This document shows positions 51,049-61,271 of a DNA stretch of 64,000 nucleotides, piece after piece. The notes beneath the pieces are model-generated. The model saw only the letters and a list, made by a program, of their open reading frames with translations. It did no database searches and had not been told where the DNA came from. The stretch lies in assembly GCF_016583985.1 (NCBI RefSeq), contig NZ_NRSD01000004.1, positions 1 to 64,000 on the forward strand, in the 5' to 3' direction. Numbering within the stretch: position 1 is the stretch's first letter; each line of letters opens with the position of its first letter. Both the position numbers and the translations under genes were made by a program. Source of the stretch: Thiocapsa imhoffii. GTDB taxonomy: Bacteria; Pseudomonadota; Gammaproteobacteria; Chromatiales; Chromatiaceae.

Positions 51049-53160
51049 ATGCGTAACTTGATCTCAAGTCTTCTCGTTTCAAGCAGCCTCCTGCTGTGCG
51101 CGCCGCCCTTGCTCGCAACGATGCCGGTTGTGGATCACGACCTCAGGGTCCAGATCGATCCACCACAGGGTCGCCTGGTCGTCACGGCAGAGATCACGCT
51201 CCCTGACGACCGCACTGAGTGGCCCCTGCTGCTCCATACCGGACTCGACCCGAGCATCCTCTCCGGCAATGCCGAGCTCCGCCGCGTCGGTGAGCAGGGT
51301 CATCTCGCACTCTATCGCCTGCTGCGGCAGGGACCTGGCCCCATGACGCTGAGCTACGGCGGACGCATCCAGCATCCGCGTGAGCAGATCGACGAGGGCA
51401 TGGGGCGAGCGCGTGAGTGGTCACGCGGCACCATCGACGCCGAAGGGGTCTTCCTCGCTGGCGGCAGCGGTTGGTATCCGCGGATCCCGGAGACGCTACA
51501 GACCTTTCATCTCGAGGTCAGCCTACCGACCGGTTGGACCGCGGTGTCTCAAGGCGCCGGCCCAGGTGATCTGAGCGCGGGACGTTCGATCTGGACTGAA
51601 CGACAGCCCCAGGACGACATCTATCTCATCGCCGCGCCCTTCGAGCGCTACGCGGAGACGGCCGCGGGATTCGAGGCGCAGGTCTATCTCCGCGAACCCG
51701 ACGCGGCACTTGCCCAGCGCTATCTGGACGTCACCCGATTCTACATCGATCTCTACTCGAACCTGATCGGACCCTATCCCTATGCGAAATTCGCACTGGT
51801 TGAGAATTTCTGGGAGACCGGTTACGGGATGCCATCCTTTACCCTTTTAGGACCCCGGGTGATTCGTCTGCCGTTCATCCTCCACACCTCCTACCCCCAT
51901 GAGATTTTGCACAATTGGTGGGGCAACAGCGTATACGTGGACTACTCCACGGGGAATTGGAGCGAGGGGCTGACCAGCTACCTGGCCGACCATCTGGTGC
52001 GTGAGCGGGTGGGCGAAGGTTGGCGCTACCGTCGCGACCTACTCAAAAGCTACGCCGACTATGTCCGCGAGAGCAGCGATTTCCCGCTGGTTGAATTCCA
52101 TGCTCGTCATGGCGCAGCGTCGCAGGCGATCGGATACGGCAAAGCGGCCATGCTCTTCCACATGTTGCGCCGCCAGCTCGGCGATGAGACCTTCCGCGCG
52201 GGACTCCAACGCTTTTATGCGGATCAGCGCTTTCGCGTCGCCGGATTCCCGGATCTGCAGGTCGCCTTCGACGCCGTGAGCAATCAGGATCTCGCCGACT
52301 TCTTCGCGACCTGGACGCAACGCACGGGGGCCGCGTCGCTGCGTCTGACTGAGGTCATGGTCTCACCTGAAGGTTCAGATTTCAGGGTGCGCGGGCGCAT
52401 CGAGCAGATTCAGGATGGCCCGCCTTTCGATTTGCAGGTCCCGGTCGTGGTCCGCTTAGACGGTGCCGACCCGGTGGTCTTCTTGGTCGCTCTCACCACT
52501 GAGTCCACTGCGTTCGAGGTTTCTGTTGCACAGCCGCCATTGCAGATCCTCGTCGATCCCTGGTTCGACCTGTTCCGGACCCTCGCGCCGGGCGAAACCC
52601 CAGTCACACTGAGCAACCTCTTCGGGTCGGAGCGTGGGATCATCGTCCTCCCCGCGAACGCCCCGGATGCACTCAAGACCGGCTACCAGCAGCTCGCGGA
52701 CGCCTGGCTCAGCGGCCAAACAGGTTGGACACGTCACTGGGATGACACCCTGAGCACACTGCCAACGGAGGGGGCGATCTGGTTGCTGGGTTGGGAAAAC
52801 CGCTGGCTCAACGCATTGCAAGACGCCGCCCGCGGGGTCGACCTCACGCCCGCGACGCACCGGATCGCCTTCCACGACCAGGATCAGGACTTCGGGGCGG
52901 ACGCCAGCCCTGTGCTCACGGCTTGGCACCAGCAGGGGCAAGCCTTGGGCTGGCTCGCCGCACCCATGCCAGAGGCGCTGCCGGGGCTCACCCGCAAGCT
53001 CCCACGCTATGGCAAGTCCAGTTATCTCGTCTTCACGGGTCAGGAACCCACACAACAGCTCGAAGGGCAGTGGCCCCCCGCGGACTCGGAGCTGATCTAC
53101 TGGATCGGACCAGAACGACCACTGCCAGCCCTCCCCGAGCCGCCAGCCCTCGTTCCCTGA
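51049..53160 (+). CDS. M1-like metallopeptidase, exported
   Basis: From ATG 51049 (MRNLISSLLVSSSLLLCAPPLLA, signal peptide) the protein has 703 residues. The gluzincin site is HEILHNWWGN (about 284) with the third ligand Glu in GNWSEGLTSY. The spacing between HExxH and Glu is 17 residues, not the usual 18 of M1. The exopeptidase GAMEN motif is replaced by YGMPSFTLLG. The last 200 residues (LPANAPDALKTGYQQLADAW, IWLLGWENRWLNAL) are an extra domain I do not recognise. Periplasmic peptidase is likely; aminopeptidase specificity is doubtful. Confidence 0.82.
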   Translation: MRNLISSLLVSSSLLLCAPPLLATMPVVDHDLRVQIDPPQGRLVVTAEITLPDDRTEWPLLLHTGLDPSILSGNAELRRVGEQGHLALYRLLRQGPGPMTLSYGGRIQHPREQIDEGMGRAREWSRGTIDAEGVFLAGGSGWYPRIPETLQTFHLEVSLPTGWTAVSQGAGPGDLSAGRSIWTERQPQDDIYLIAAPFERYAETAAGFEAQVYLREPDAALAQRYLDVTRFYIDLYSNLIGPYPYAKFALVENFWETGYGMPSFTLLGPRVIRLPFILHTSYPHEILHNWWGNSVYVDYSTGNWSEGLTSYLADHLVRERVGEGWRYRRDLLKSYADYVRESSDFPLVEFHARHGAASQAIGYGKAAMLFHMLRRQLGDETFRAGLQRFYADQRFRVAGFPDLQVAFDAVSNQDLADFFATWTQRTGAASLRLTEVMVSPEGSDFRVRGRIEQIQDGPPFDLQVPVVVRLDGADPVVFLVALTTESTAFEVSVAQPPLQILVDPWFDLFRTLAPGETPVTLSNLFGSERGIIVLPANAPDALKTGYQQLADAWLSGQTGWTRHWDDTLSTLPTEGAIWLLGWENRWLNALQDAARGVDLTPATHRIAFHDQDQDFGADASPVLTAWHQQGQALGWLAAPMPEALPGLTRKLPRYGKSSYLVFTGQEPTQQLEGQWPPADSELIYWIGPERPLPALPEPPALVP

Positions 53161-53307
53161 GCATGCTGCCGCCCGAGCGCCCGATGGGCCAGGGCGGATC
53201 GCCACTCCCAGGGTTCCGGCTCGGCCCGCCATTGAGCCGCGTGCGCGGATCAGTGTGCGGGGTGAGGCGCCAGTCGCGACACCAACCTCTGCCAGCCATC
53301 CCTTCCG

Positions 53308-54321
53308 TTAGCGGTGCCACCCAGCAAGCGCCTGGTCCAACTGCTGACGAAGACTCGACATCAACCGCTCAATGGGCTTCTTGCGCACGCTGTATTTCAG
53401 CTTGAGCAGGTCCATGTCCTTGCTGGCTGTGAGCAGGAAATCGTCGCTCGTTTGAATGGCGTCCACCAGGCCGAGTTCGACGGCGCGTTCGCCATGCCAA
53501 TACTCACCGGTCGCGGCCCGCTCCAGATCCAGCGTCGGCCGGTAGGTGGCAACGAAGGACTTGAAGAGGTCATGCGTCTCCTCGAGCTGTTCGCGCAGCT
53601 TCCGCCGACCCTCGTCGGTGTTCTCGCCAAAAATGGTCAGGGTGCGCTTGTATTCCCCAGCGGTATGAAGTTCGAAATCCACGCCGCTGCGTTCCAGCAA
53701 CCGATGGAAATTGGGCAACTCGGCCAGCACGCCGATCGAGCCGATGATCGCAAAGGGCGCCGCGATGATGCGCTCTCCGACACAGGCCATGAGATAACCA
53801 CCACTGGCCGCGACCTTGTCGACCGCAATCGTCAGCGGAATCCCCTTGGCGCGAAGACGCGCCAGTTGCGACGCGGCGAGGCCATGCTCACTGACCAACC
53901 CCCCGGAGTTGTCGAGTCGCACCAGCACCTGGTCGCCCTCGCGCGCCTCGATCAGCAACGTTGAAACCAGCACGCGGAGCGCGCCGACCTCGCTGGCTCG
54001 GATATCACCGTTGAATTCGATGACGAACAAACGGCTGCGTTCGACGCTCGGGTGCTTATCTCGCTCCTTCTGCGCTTTGTGCTCTGCCTTGAGGTAGGCT
54101 TTCAAGTCCTTCTTCGAGAGCGAGGCGCGTTTCAGCGTCTCCGTCAGTTCGCGATAACGACGATTGAGATCGATGACCTCCAATTGTTCGGAGTCGCCCT
54201 GCGCGGCGCCATGGCGAAGACGCAGCACCAAGAGCAGCAACACCGCGATCCCAAGCAAGACCGTCATCGTCTTGGCCAAAAAGAGTCCGTAGTCGAGCAA
54301 GACGTCAATGAGTAGGTTCAT
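53308..54321 (-). CDS. sohB: inner-membrane serine protease SohB
   Basis: The 337-residue protein starts at MNLLIDVLLDYGLFLAKTMTVLLGIAVLLLLVLRLRHG, one membrane anchor, after GGAG. The S49 peptidase domain (about 95-300) has the nucleophile Ser in DKVAASGGYLMACVG and the Lys in AGEYKRTLTIFG. SohB/SppA-type proteases degrade signal peptides or membrane proteins in the periplasmic leaflet. The convergent neighbour at 53160 ends 148 bp away. Confidence 0.93.
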   Translation of the reverse strand: MNLLIDVLLDYGLFLAKTMTVLLGIAVLLLLVLRLRHGAAQGDSEQLEVIDLNRRYRELTETLKRASLSKKDLKAYLKAEHKAQKERDKHPSVERSRLFVIEFNGDIRASEVGALRVLVSTLLIEAREGDQVLVRLDNSGGLVSEHGLAASQLARLRAKGIPLTIAVDKVAASGGYLMACVGERIIAAPFAIIGSIGVLAELPNFHRLLERSGVDFELHTAGEYKRTLTIFGENTDEGRRKLREQLEETHDLFKSFVATYRPTLDLERAATGEYWHGERAVELGLVDAIQTSDDFLLTASKDMDLLKLKYSVRKKPIERLMSSLRQQLDQALAGWHR

Positions 54322-54435
54322 GGGGGACAACTCCAGTCAGGATGCCAGTGAGGATGAGAGAGTCGCGCCGCGTTGCCTGGCTCGCATCACCATCGACTGG
54401 CGCGGACGTCGTGCTCAGGACACGCCAGGGGCCGA

Positions 54436-55275
54436 CTAGACGGCGATCGGTGCGCGAATCCCGGGATGTGGGTTGTAGTCGAGGATCTCGATGTCCTCAA
54501 GACGGTAGTCGAAGAGTGTCGGCGCGCGCCGCGCCAGTCGCAACCGGGGCAAGGCCCTGGGCTCTCGACGCAGTTGCTCGAAGACGATCGCCTCCTGTAG
54601 ATGATTGCGATAGAGATGCAGGTCGCCAAAGGTATGGATGAATTCTCCAACCTGCAAATCGCACTGGTGTGCGACCAGATGCGTCAGCAAGGCGTAACTT
54701 GCGATGTTGAACGGAACCCCCAGGAAGAGGTCCGCGCTGCGCTGATAGAGCTGGCAGGACAGGCGTCCCCGAGCGACATAAAACTGAAACAGACAATGGC
54801 AAGGTGCGAGCGACATGCGACCGGCCCGAACATTTTCCTGCGGACTCATCGACTCATCGGGTAGATCGGCCGGGTTCCAAGCCGAGACCAACAGGCGACG
54901 CGAATCCGGGCGCGTGCGGATGGTCTCGATCAGCTCACTGAGCTGATCGATGACACGGCCATCCGGACACGCCCAACTGCGCCACTGGGCGCCATAGATG
55001 GGACCGAGCGCACCATCCGCATTCGCCCACTCATTCCAGATCCGGACACCCTGAGCCTGCAACCAGCCGTTATCGGTCGACCCCGATAGAAACCATAGGA
55101 GTTCACACACGATGCTCTTGACGTGCAGGCGCTTGGTCGTCAACAAGGGAAACCCCTCGTTGAGATCGCAACGGATCTGACGACCAAAGACGGATCGCGT
55201 TCCGACTCCGGTGCGGTCTGCCTTGTCGATGCCCGTGTCGAGGACATCGCGCAACAGGTCTAAATAAACGCGCAT
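54436..55275 (-). CDS. thyA: thymidylate synthase
   Basis: The 279-residue enzyme makes dTMP from dUMP with methylenetetrahydrofolate. Motifs: [39 protein letters not shown], the nucleophile in [37 protein letters not shown] and the closing APIAV. An insert near [18 protein letters not shown] is longer than in E. coli ThyA. No lgt lies upstream; the neighbour is gpmI, 3 bp away, so both may be co-transcribed. Confidence 0.97.
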   Translation of the reverse strand: MRVYLDLLRDVLDTGIDKADRTGVGTRSVFGRQIRCDLNEGFPLLTTKRLHVKSIVCELLWFLSGSTDNGWLQAQGVRIWNEWANADGALGPIYGAQWRSWACPDGRVIDQLSELIETIRTRPDSRRLLVSAWNPADLPDESMSPQENVRAGRMSLAPCHCLFQFYVARGRLSCQLYQRSADLFLGVPFNIASYALLTHLVAHQCDLQVGEFIHTFGDLHLYRNHLQEAIVFEQLRREPRALPRLRLARRAPTLFDYRLEDIEILDYNPHPGIRAPIAV

Positions 55276-55278
55276 CGA

Positions 55279-56829
55279 TCAAACCGCCGCTGGTCCGAGC
55301 AATAGCGAACGCCCATCCATCTGGTCGGGGATGGGGATGCCCATCAGGTGCAGAACGGTCGGGGCGATGTCCTTGATGCCGCCGCCCACACTGAGACGCC
55401 ATGGCACCTTGTCGATCACGAGGCAGGGAACCGGGTAGACCGTGTGTTGCGTATGCGGCTCGCCAGTGACGGGATCCACCATTTCATCGCAGTTGCCGTG
55501 ATCGGCGCTGAGAATGACCGCATAGCCTGCTGCGACGGCGGCATCCAGCACCCGCCCGACTTCTCGATCGAGCGCCCCCACGGCAGCGATCACGGCCTCG
55601 CGGACCGCCGTGTGCCCAACCATGTCGCCATTGGCGAAATTCACCACGATGAAGGGATATTCCCCGGAGCCTAAGGCCGTGATGGTCGCATCGGCCACCT
55701 CTGATGCACTCATCTCGGGTTTCAAGTCATAGGTCGCCACCTTCGGCGATGGGACTAGGACCCGCTCCTCTCCTGGAAAGGGATCACCGCGCCCGCCGTT
55801 GAAGAAAAAGGTCACATGGGCATATTTTTCGGTCTCGGCACAATGAAATTGCGCGATTCCGTCGTCGCTGAGGATTTGCCCCAGTGTCGTCTTGGGCATG
55901 TCGGTATCAAAGGCATAGGGCAGGCCGAACCAGGAATCGTATTCCATCATGCCCGTGACCGCGACGCGGTGGATTCCCCGACGGTCGAACTTGTCGAAAT
56001 CAGCCTGGTGGAAGGCCGTAATGATCTGGCGCGGTCGGTCCTTACGAAAATTGAAGTGGATCACCTGATCGCCATCGCGAATCGGCTCGCCACCCGTGAT
56101 GACGGTTGGACGAATGAATTCATCATCCTCGCCCGCGGCATAAGCGGCTTCAATGGCCGCCGCGGCATGCTCGGCTTGACGACCCTCGCCATCGACCATG
56201 GCGCGCCAGGCCGCTTCGGTCCGCTCCCAACGATGGTCCCGATCCATTGCATAGTAACGGCCACTCACCGTGGCGATCTGCCCCCCCGAGGTCTCCAAGG
56301 CCTCATGGAGACACTTGAGATAACCCAGCGCGGAGCGCGGCGGCGTATCCCGGCCATCGGTGAACATGTGCACCAGCGGGCGCGCGCCCTGACGCTTGCA
56401 GAGCTTGATCAACGCGGTGAGATGACGGACGTGGCTATGCACCCCGCCATCCGAGACCAGCCCCATGAGATGAATCGGTCGCCCCTGATCGGCCGCGGCG
56501 CGCGCCGCGGCCACTAGGGCACGATTGTCGAAAAAGCTGCGGTCATCGATGGCACGATCGATGAGGACTAGGTCCTGGAGAACCACGCAACCGGAACCGA
56601 TACACATATGTCCGACTTCGGAATTACCCATCTGGCCGTCGGGTAGGCCAACCGCCAGCCCCGAGGCCTGCAACAAGGTATGTGGATGCTGGGAGAAATA
56701 GCGGTCGAGATTGGGGGTGTCGGCGAGCGCGATCGCGTTGTTCGCCTTCGCCGGATTCGCGCCGAAACCATCCAGAATGATCAAGATGACGGGGCGTCCA
56801 GGAATCGTCTTTGTGGCAGTGCTGGTCAT
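55279..56829 (-). CDS. gpmI: cofactor-independent phosphoglycerate mutase
   Basis: From ATG 56829 the protein has 516 residues, normal for iPGM. The alkaline-phosphatase-like fold binds two Mn ions: ILDGFGANPAKANNAI with Asp, QMGNSEVGHMCIGSGCVV with the phospho-Ser, SDGGVHSH, DGRDTPP, and ILSADHGNCDEMVDPVTGEPHTQHT. It interconverts 3- and 2-phosphoglycerate. The longer frame upstream has no homology. Confidence 0.96.
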   Translation of the reverse strand: MTSTATKTIPGRPVILIILDGFGANPAKANNAIALADTPNLDRYFSQHPHTLLQASGLAVGLPDGQMGNSEVGHMCIGSGCVVLQDLVLIDRAIDDRSFFDNRALVAAARAAADQGRPIHLMGLVSDGGVHSHVRHLTALIKLCKRQGARPLVHMFTDGRDTPPRSALGYLKCLHEALETSGGQIATVSGRYYAMDRDHRWERTEAAWRAMVDGEGRQAEHAAAAIEAAYAAGEDDEFIRPTVITGGEPIRDGDQVIHFNFRKDRPRQIITAFHQADFDKFDRRGIHRVAVTGMMEYDSWFGLPYAFDTDMPKTTLGQILSDDGIAQFHCAETEKYAHVTFFFNGGRGDPFPGEERVLVPSPKVATYDLKPEMSASEVADATITALGSGEYPFIVVNFANGDMVGHTAVREAVIAAVGALDREVGRVLDAAVAAGYAVILSADHGNCDEMVDPVTGEPHTQHTVYPVPCLVIDKVPWRLSVGGGIKDIAPTVLHLMGIPIPDQMDGRSLLLGPAAV

Positions 56830-57547
56830 GGGCCTGTGTTCCTCAAACCATCGTTGTTCACCATTGTATCGCCCCGGGCGCTCCGCCTCAGTCTCATTTC
56901 GACCGGGATCACACCCGGCGGGCGATCGTCCTCTTGCACGCCAGCGGAACGAGGCGGAACCCGCCCCGCCCGTCCTGGTCTGCTTAGGAGCCACCGACAC
57001 CGCCTGTTCGGCCGTCGAGCGGAGGGCCCCTGACGCGCCGGCTGCAATCCCGCGCGGGCCTAATCCGCGAACGTCTTAGCAAACAGCGTACCTTCCGGCC
57101 GACGCTGGTCCCACGCTGGCCCCGCAACCCCGAGTGCTCGGAGTGCGCGAGTCATTTCGGGGTGCCTGGTTCGCCCACAATGCGATAGGGTGCAACACGT
57201 ACGGTGACGGTGATGCATCCAGGACTAGGATTCACGGGATTCCTGCTCGGGACCGGTTTATGATAAGCATTGATCGGCGAGCGTCTCGTTCGATGCCCAT
57301 CGAGATCAGCTCGCTTGCGAGCCTGGTGTCCAGGTCATCGGCGCATTCGATACGGGATATTGCATGAGCCGCGCTTGCCGAGACGATGCGTCGACCGAGT
57401 TTGAGCATCCGCTGGTGCCGCGTGCACCGGCGGTGGGCCCAACCAAGGTCGCGACGACGGTGCTGACATGAGATGCGGTGCGAGCGGACCGAAGCTGGAC
57501 TCAAGTCGTCACAAAACCGCCCTCATCGAGGGGGGCACGGAGGAACC
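56830..57547. other. intergenic region between gpmI and glgC, no supported gene
   Basis: This 718-bp gap is the longest in the core part of the window. A minus-strand frame at 57232-57504 encodes a helical C-terminal stretch (SAAHAISRIECADDLDTRLASELISMGIERDARRS) but has no ribosome-binding site or family. Short frames on the plus strand are no better. A GGGGGGCACGGAGGAACC stretch just before 57548 is the glgC ribosome-binding site. Confidence 0.5.
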
Positions 57548-58807
57548 ATGCAAACCAACCGAATCATCGCTTTCGTCATGGCCGGTGGCCAAGGGTCGCG
57601 ACTCCAGCCACTGACCACGAGCCGCTCCAAGCCATCGGTCCCGTTCGGTGCCCGTTACCGCATCGTCGACTTCGTCTTGAGCAATCTCGTCAATTCGCAG
57701 ATTCAGACCATCTACCTGCTGGTCCAGTACAAGTCGCAGTCGCTGATCGAGCATGTGCGCAAGGCATGGACGATCTCGCCACTGCTCCAAAGTCAATTCG
57801 TGACCGTCGTCCCCCCGCAAATGATGTCGGGCGCACACTGGTTCCAGGGCACGGCGGACGCGGTGAACCAGAACATCGCCTTGATCGAGGAACATCGGCC
57901 CGATCTGGTCGCCGTCTTCGGGGCGGACCACATCTATCGGATGGATATTCGTCAAATGGTCGAGTTCCATAAGGCGAGCCATGCCGATGTCACCATCGCC
58001 GCGCTCCCGGTGCCCTTGGCCGATGCCTCAAGCTTTGGGGTGATCGCCGCCGATGAAACCGGTCGTATCAGTGCCTTTGAGGAAAAGCCGGCGAACCCGA
58101 CCCCCCTGCCGGGCAATCCCAACATGGCCTTCGCCTCCATGGGGAATTACATCTTCGACGCGCAGGTTCTGATGGAAGCCCTCAAGGAGTGCGAGGCCGC
58201 GGGTGAATCGGATTTCGGCCAGCATGTGCTCCCCCGGCTGCTCAACACGCACCGGCTCTTCGCCTACGATTTCGCCACGAACATCATTCCCGGCATTCAC
58301 CCCTATGAAACCAGGGTGTACTGGCGTGACGTCGGCACCATCGACGCCTATTTCGATGCCCACAAGGACGTCTTGGGCGCCGAGCCCACCTTCGACATGT
58401 TTAACCCAGAGTGGCCCATCTACTCGAGCGGCTATCAAGGGCCGGTTGCCCGCGTGCTCGGAGGCGAGCTGCGCAATACCCTGCTCGGCGCGGCCACCAT
58501 GATCCATGATGGTGCGCGTCTGACCAATTCCATTATTCGCCGCGAGGCCGTCATTGAACAGGACGTGGTCCTAGAAGACTGTATCGTCATGGACTATGTC
58601 CGCGTATGTCGTGGGGCGCGTCTGCGCAACGTGATCATCGATCGCCATAACATCATCGAAGCCGGAGACGAGATCGGCTTCGACGTCGAGAAGGACCGAC
58701 AACGCTTCACGGTCACGGATGGTGGCGTCACGGTGATCCCGATGGGGCGGGTCAGTTACTTCGCGCGCGACACTCGCGGTTCGGGACGTGGTGGATACTC
58801 CGAGTAA
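57548..58807 (+). CDS. glgC: glucose-1-phosphate adenylyltransferase
   Basis: The 419-residue enzyme makes ADP-glucose, the first step of glycogen synthesis. The nucleotide site is VMAGGQGSRLQPLTTSRSKPSVPFGARYRIVDF; FGADHIYRMDI and FEEKPANP are further catalytic motifs, and a left-handed beta-helix follows (about 290-395). ATG 57548 follows GGAGGAACC. It lies upstream of an SDR gene (15 bp), with no other glg gene present. Confidence 0.96.
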   Translation: MQTNRIIAFVMAGGQGSRLQPLTTSRSKPSVPFGARYRIVDFVLSNLVNSQIQTIYLLVQYKSQSLIEHVRKAWTISPLLQSQFVTVVPPQMMSGAHWFQGTADAVNQNIALIEEHRPDLVAVFGADHIYRMDIRQMVEFHKASHADVTIAALPVPLADASSFGVIAADETGRISAFEEKPANPTPLPGNPNMAFASMGNYIFDAQVLMEALKECEAAGESDFGQHVLPRLLNTHRLFAYDFATNIIPGIHPYETRVYWRDVGTIDAYFDAHKDVLGAEPTFDMFNPEWPIYSSGYQGPVARVLGGELRNTLLGAATMIHDGARLTNSIIRREAVIEQDVVLEDCIVMDYVRVCRGARLRNVIIDRHNIIEAGDEIGFDVEKDRQRFTVTDGGVTVIPMGRVSYFARDTRGSGRGGYSE

Positions 58808-58822
58808 GACCCGCAGGTCGGG

Positions 58823-59707
58823 ATGGCAACAAGGCGCGAGCTGATGACACACGCGAATCCTAGGATGACCGCCCTGGTCACGGGCGCCAACTCAGGCTTG
58901 GGGAGGGCCGTCGCCCTCGCCCTGGCGCGTGACGGCGTTCGTCTCGGCCTGCTCGTTCGCGATGCGGAACGCGGTGCACGTGCCCGCGATGCCATCTCCG
59001 AGATCACGGGCCACCGGGATCTAACGCTCTTCGTCTGTGACCTCGGTGACCAATCGGCGGTGCGCCGTGTCAGCGCCGAGATCCTCGCGCAGTTCGACCG
59101 TCTCGATTGTCTGATCAACAACGCCGGAACGGCTTACGCCACCCGTCACTTGAGTCCGGACGGGATCGAGCGCTCACTCGCCGTCAACCATCTGGGTCCC
59201 TTCCTGCTGACCCATCTGCTGCTCGATCTGATCAAGTCCAGTGCACCGGCCCGCATCATCAATGTCGGGACCCGCATCAACACCGCGATGGACTTTACGG
59301 ATCTCGACTGGACCCGTCGGCGCTATCACATGATGCAGGCATACGGACAGTCGAAACTGGGCAACCTGCACTTCACCTTTGAACTCGCGCGCCGCCTTGC
59401 GGGCACGGGGGTGACTGTGAACTGCGTCTTTCCCGGGATCTTCCGCTCCAATCTCGGCGGGACCGATGGTGCGCAAGGTGCCTTCTGGAAAACCGTCGAC
59501 CGCCTGGTCGGCTGGGCGATTCCGACACCGGAGCAAGCAGCGGAGCGGGTGCTCAATGCGGCGAGGTCGCCCGCGCTGGAGGGGGTAACCGGGTGCTACC
59601 TCGGGGACCGAAAGCCGATCAAGGCCCCCGCCCAAGCACTCGATCCCGACGCCAACCGTCAGCTCTGGCAGATCAGCGAGAACCTTGTGGGTCTTACCAG
59701 CGATTGA
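58823..59707 (+). CDS. short-chain dehydrogenase/reductase, altered active site
   Basis: The 294-residue retinol-dehydrogenase-like SDR has the cofactor motif TGANSGLGRAVAL (about 20-32), DRLDCLINNAGTAYA and the YGQSK catalytic Tyr-Lys. The catalytic Ser that usually follows IINVSS is absent: the strand reads IINVGTRINTAMDF, so a Thr may stand in. The substrate is unknown. ATG 58823 and 58844 are both plausible. It converges on dsrS, whose stop is 55 bp away. Confidence 0.8.
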   Translation: MATRRELMTHANPRMTALVTGANSGLGRAVALALARDGVRLGLLVRDAERGARARDAISEITGHRDLTLFVCDLGDQSAVRRVSAEILAQFDRLDCLINNAGTAYATRHLSPDGIERSLAVNHLGPFLLTHLLLDLIKSSAPARIINVGTRINTAMDFTDLDWTRRRYHMMQAYGQSKLGNLHFTFELARRLAGTGVTVNCVFPGIFRSNLGGTDGAQGAFWKTVDRLVGWAIPTPEQAAERVLNAARSPALEGVTGCYLGDRKPIKAPAQALDPDANRQLWQISENLVGLTSD

Positions 59708-59762
59708 GAGGGATCTTGGTCAGCACGGGACCGAGCGGATAATCGCAACGCTGGCACTGCGC

Positions 59763-60881
59763 TCACGCTGGTCCGAGCCGCCTCAAACAGTTCTGGAGTG
59801 GATCGATGACCGGCGTGAGCTTGCGTCGCATCAGACTGCCGAGGACGCTGGGGTCGAGCATTTGCGTACGAATGAGACCATACCCGACGCCGGAGAGCAC
59901 GCGCATGGCGGCCACCTCGGGGGCGAGACTCGGGCTCAGGCGCAGGAGTTGTGCGACATCCGGTGCGGGACTCTCGGCGGTCGCAAAAGCCTCGGCTTCC
60001 GCAAGCAGGTCAGTGATCGAGAGATTGGGGTCACCGTCGGGTCGTACCGCTGCGAAATAATCTCGCAAGAGATCGAACGTGGTGGTCACCACGTCCTGAC
60101 TCGGCGGCTTGGCCAAGACGGTCCCGACGGTTGCAAGAAAGGTCTGACCGGCCGGAGCATAAAGCCGGCGCAGGAGTCGAGCGCAACGCTGACCCTCTTG
60201 AGCCAGCGTGGCAATCGGCTCCGGCAAGGCGCGTGGGCTGGCAGTCCCCGGCAGGTCGTCGGGAAGTGCCTGCAGGAAACCGACCAGATACGCCTGCTTG
60301 CGGGCCGACTTTTTCCACAGCTCGTCCCGCCGCTCCGCGTCGAGGAGTCCCGTTTGCAGCACCAGCCGGATGGACTCCATGATCTTGTCGTTCTCGGTTT
60401 CGAAGGGGAGATAGTCGATCAGATAATCGACCAGAATCGGCCCCATGGTTCCCGAGACGATCGCCGGGTTGCCCAGCATTCGGCGGGCATTCTCGGCATC
60501 CTCCATGGCCCACCAGGCACGGCGAGCCAGTTCATCCGTGAGCCCGGGAGAGCAGACCGCCGCGACCACGGCCTCCGGTTCGCCGAGCAACAGTAATTGC
60601 TCCAGACTCTCGTCACGCATCTGACCCATGCGAGTCCAGCGCCGTAAATAGATGGGATAGCCTCCCGGCGAGCCGAGCACATGCCCTGAGATCAGCTCTT
60701 TCACTGCACGGAGATACGGCTCAGGGCGGGTGCTCGGATTGAGTCGGATGGTTGCCTCGCCCTGTGGAGAGAGTCCATGGACGATCAGCTTGGCCTCATC
60801 GATCCGAATCGCTTGCGGTCGGTTTGCAAGCAGGACATTCAGCCTAAAGCTGTCCTCTTTGCTGAGTTCCATGGCACCCAC
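59763..60881 (-). CDS. dsrS: DsrS, cytoplasmic protein of the dsr operon
   Basis: The 372-residue soluble protein follows dsrR by 6 bp, the last place in the purple-sulfur-bacterial operon dsrABEFHCMKLJOPNRS. No catalytic motif or membrane segment is visible; it is rich in helices (RPQAIRIDEAKLIVHGLSPQGEATIRLNPSTRPEPYLRAVKELI). The family's role in sulfur-globule oxidation is unsettled. Identity rests on gene order and length, and less on sequence I can name. Confidence 0.8.
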   Translation of the reverse strand: MGAMELSKEDSFRLNVLLANRPQAIRIDEAKLIVHGLSPQGEATIRLNPSTRPEPYLRAVKELISGHVLGSPGGYPIYLRRWTRMGQMRDESLEQLLLLGEPEAVVAAVCSPGLTDELARRAWWAMEDAENARRMLGNPAIVSGTMGPILVDYLIDYLPFETENDKIMESIRLVLQTGLLDAERRDELWKKSARKQAYLVGFLQALPDDLPGTASPRALPEPIATLAQEGQRCARLLRRLYAPAGQTFLATVGTVLAKPPSQDVVTTTFDLLRDYFAAVRPDGDPNLSITDLLAEAEAFATAESPAPDVAQLLRLSPSLAPEVAAMRVLSGVGYGLIRTQMLDPSVLGSLMRRKLTPVIDPLQNCLRRLGPA

Positions 60882-60887
60882 AGGTCC

Positions 60888-61202
60888 TCAGACTTCGGTC
60901 GGTGGCTGATAATGCGGATCCTTCGGATTGAGAAAGATGAAGCGGAATTGACCGGGCTCGATCTCGACATAATCCATCGTCGTCTGATCCAACAAGGGAA
61001 CCTGCTCGGGTGTCATCACGATCTCCACGCCCTCACAAGTCAAGCGAATATCGTCTTCGGTGGACTCGTCGAAGCCGATCCGATAGTCGATCGCTCCATC
61101 CGGCATCTGGTATGCCGCAAGCCTGAGCGACATCCCTTCGGTCCCACCCTGCTGAGCGGCCTTCACGACCTGTTCGGCTGCTGCGATCGTCAGTTTAAAC
61201 AT
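60888..61202 (-). CDS. dsrR: DsrR, A-type iron-sulfur carrier-like protein without the Cys residues
   Basis: From ATG 61202 (MFKLTIAAAEQVVKAAQQGG) the protein has 104 residues, the IscA/HesB fold. LRLAAYQMPDGAIDYRIGFDE and YVEIEPGQFRFIFLNP are the family pattern, but the three Cys residues of A-type carriers are missing, as reported for DsrR of Allochromatium vinosum. It is thought to act in post-transcriptional control of the dsr genes and not as a cluster scaffold. Between dsrN and dsrS. Confidence 0.9.
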   Translation of the reverse strand: MFKLTIAAAEQVVKAAQQGGTEGMSLRLAAYQMPDGAIDYRIGFDESTEDDIRLTCEGVEIVMTPEQVPLLDQTTMDYVEIEPGQFRFIFLNPKDPHYQPPTEV

Positions 61203-61271
61203 GTCGAACCTTTTCAGTTGTTGATCGGTCGCGCGCCCACACCGATCGGTCAGCAACGGTACACCAGGACG

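Noticed and set aside
57232..57504. Small minus-strand frame before glgC
   Set aside because: No ribosome-binding site, no recognised family and no conserved neighbour; kept as unexplained intergenic DNA.
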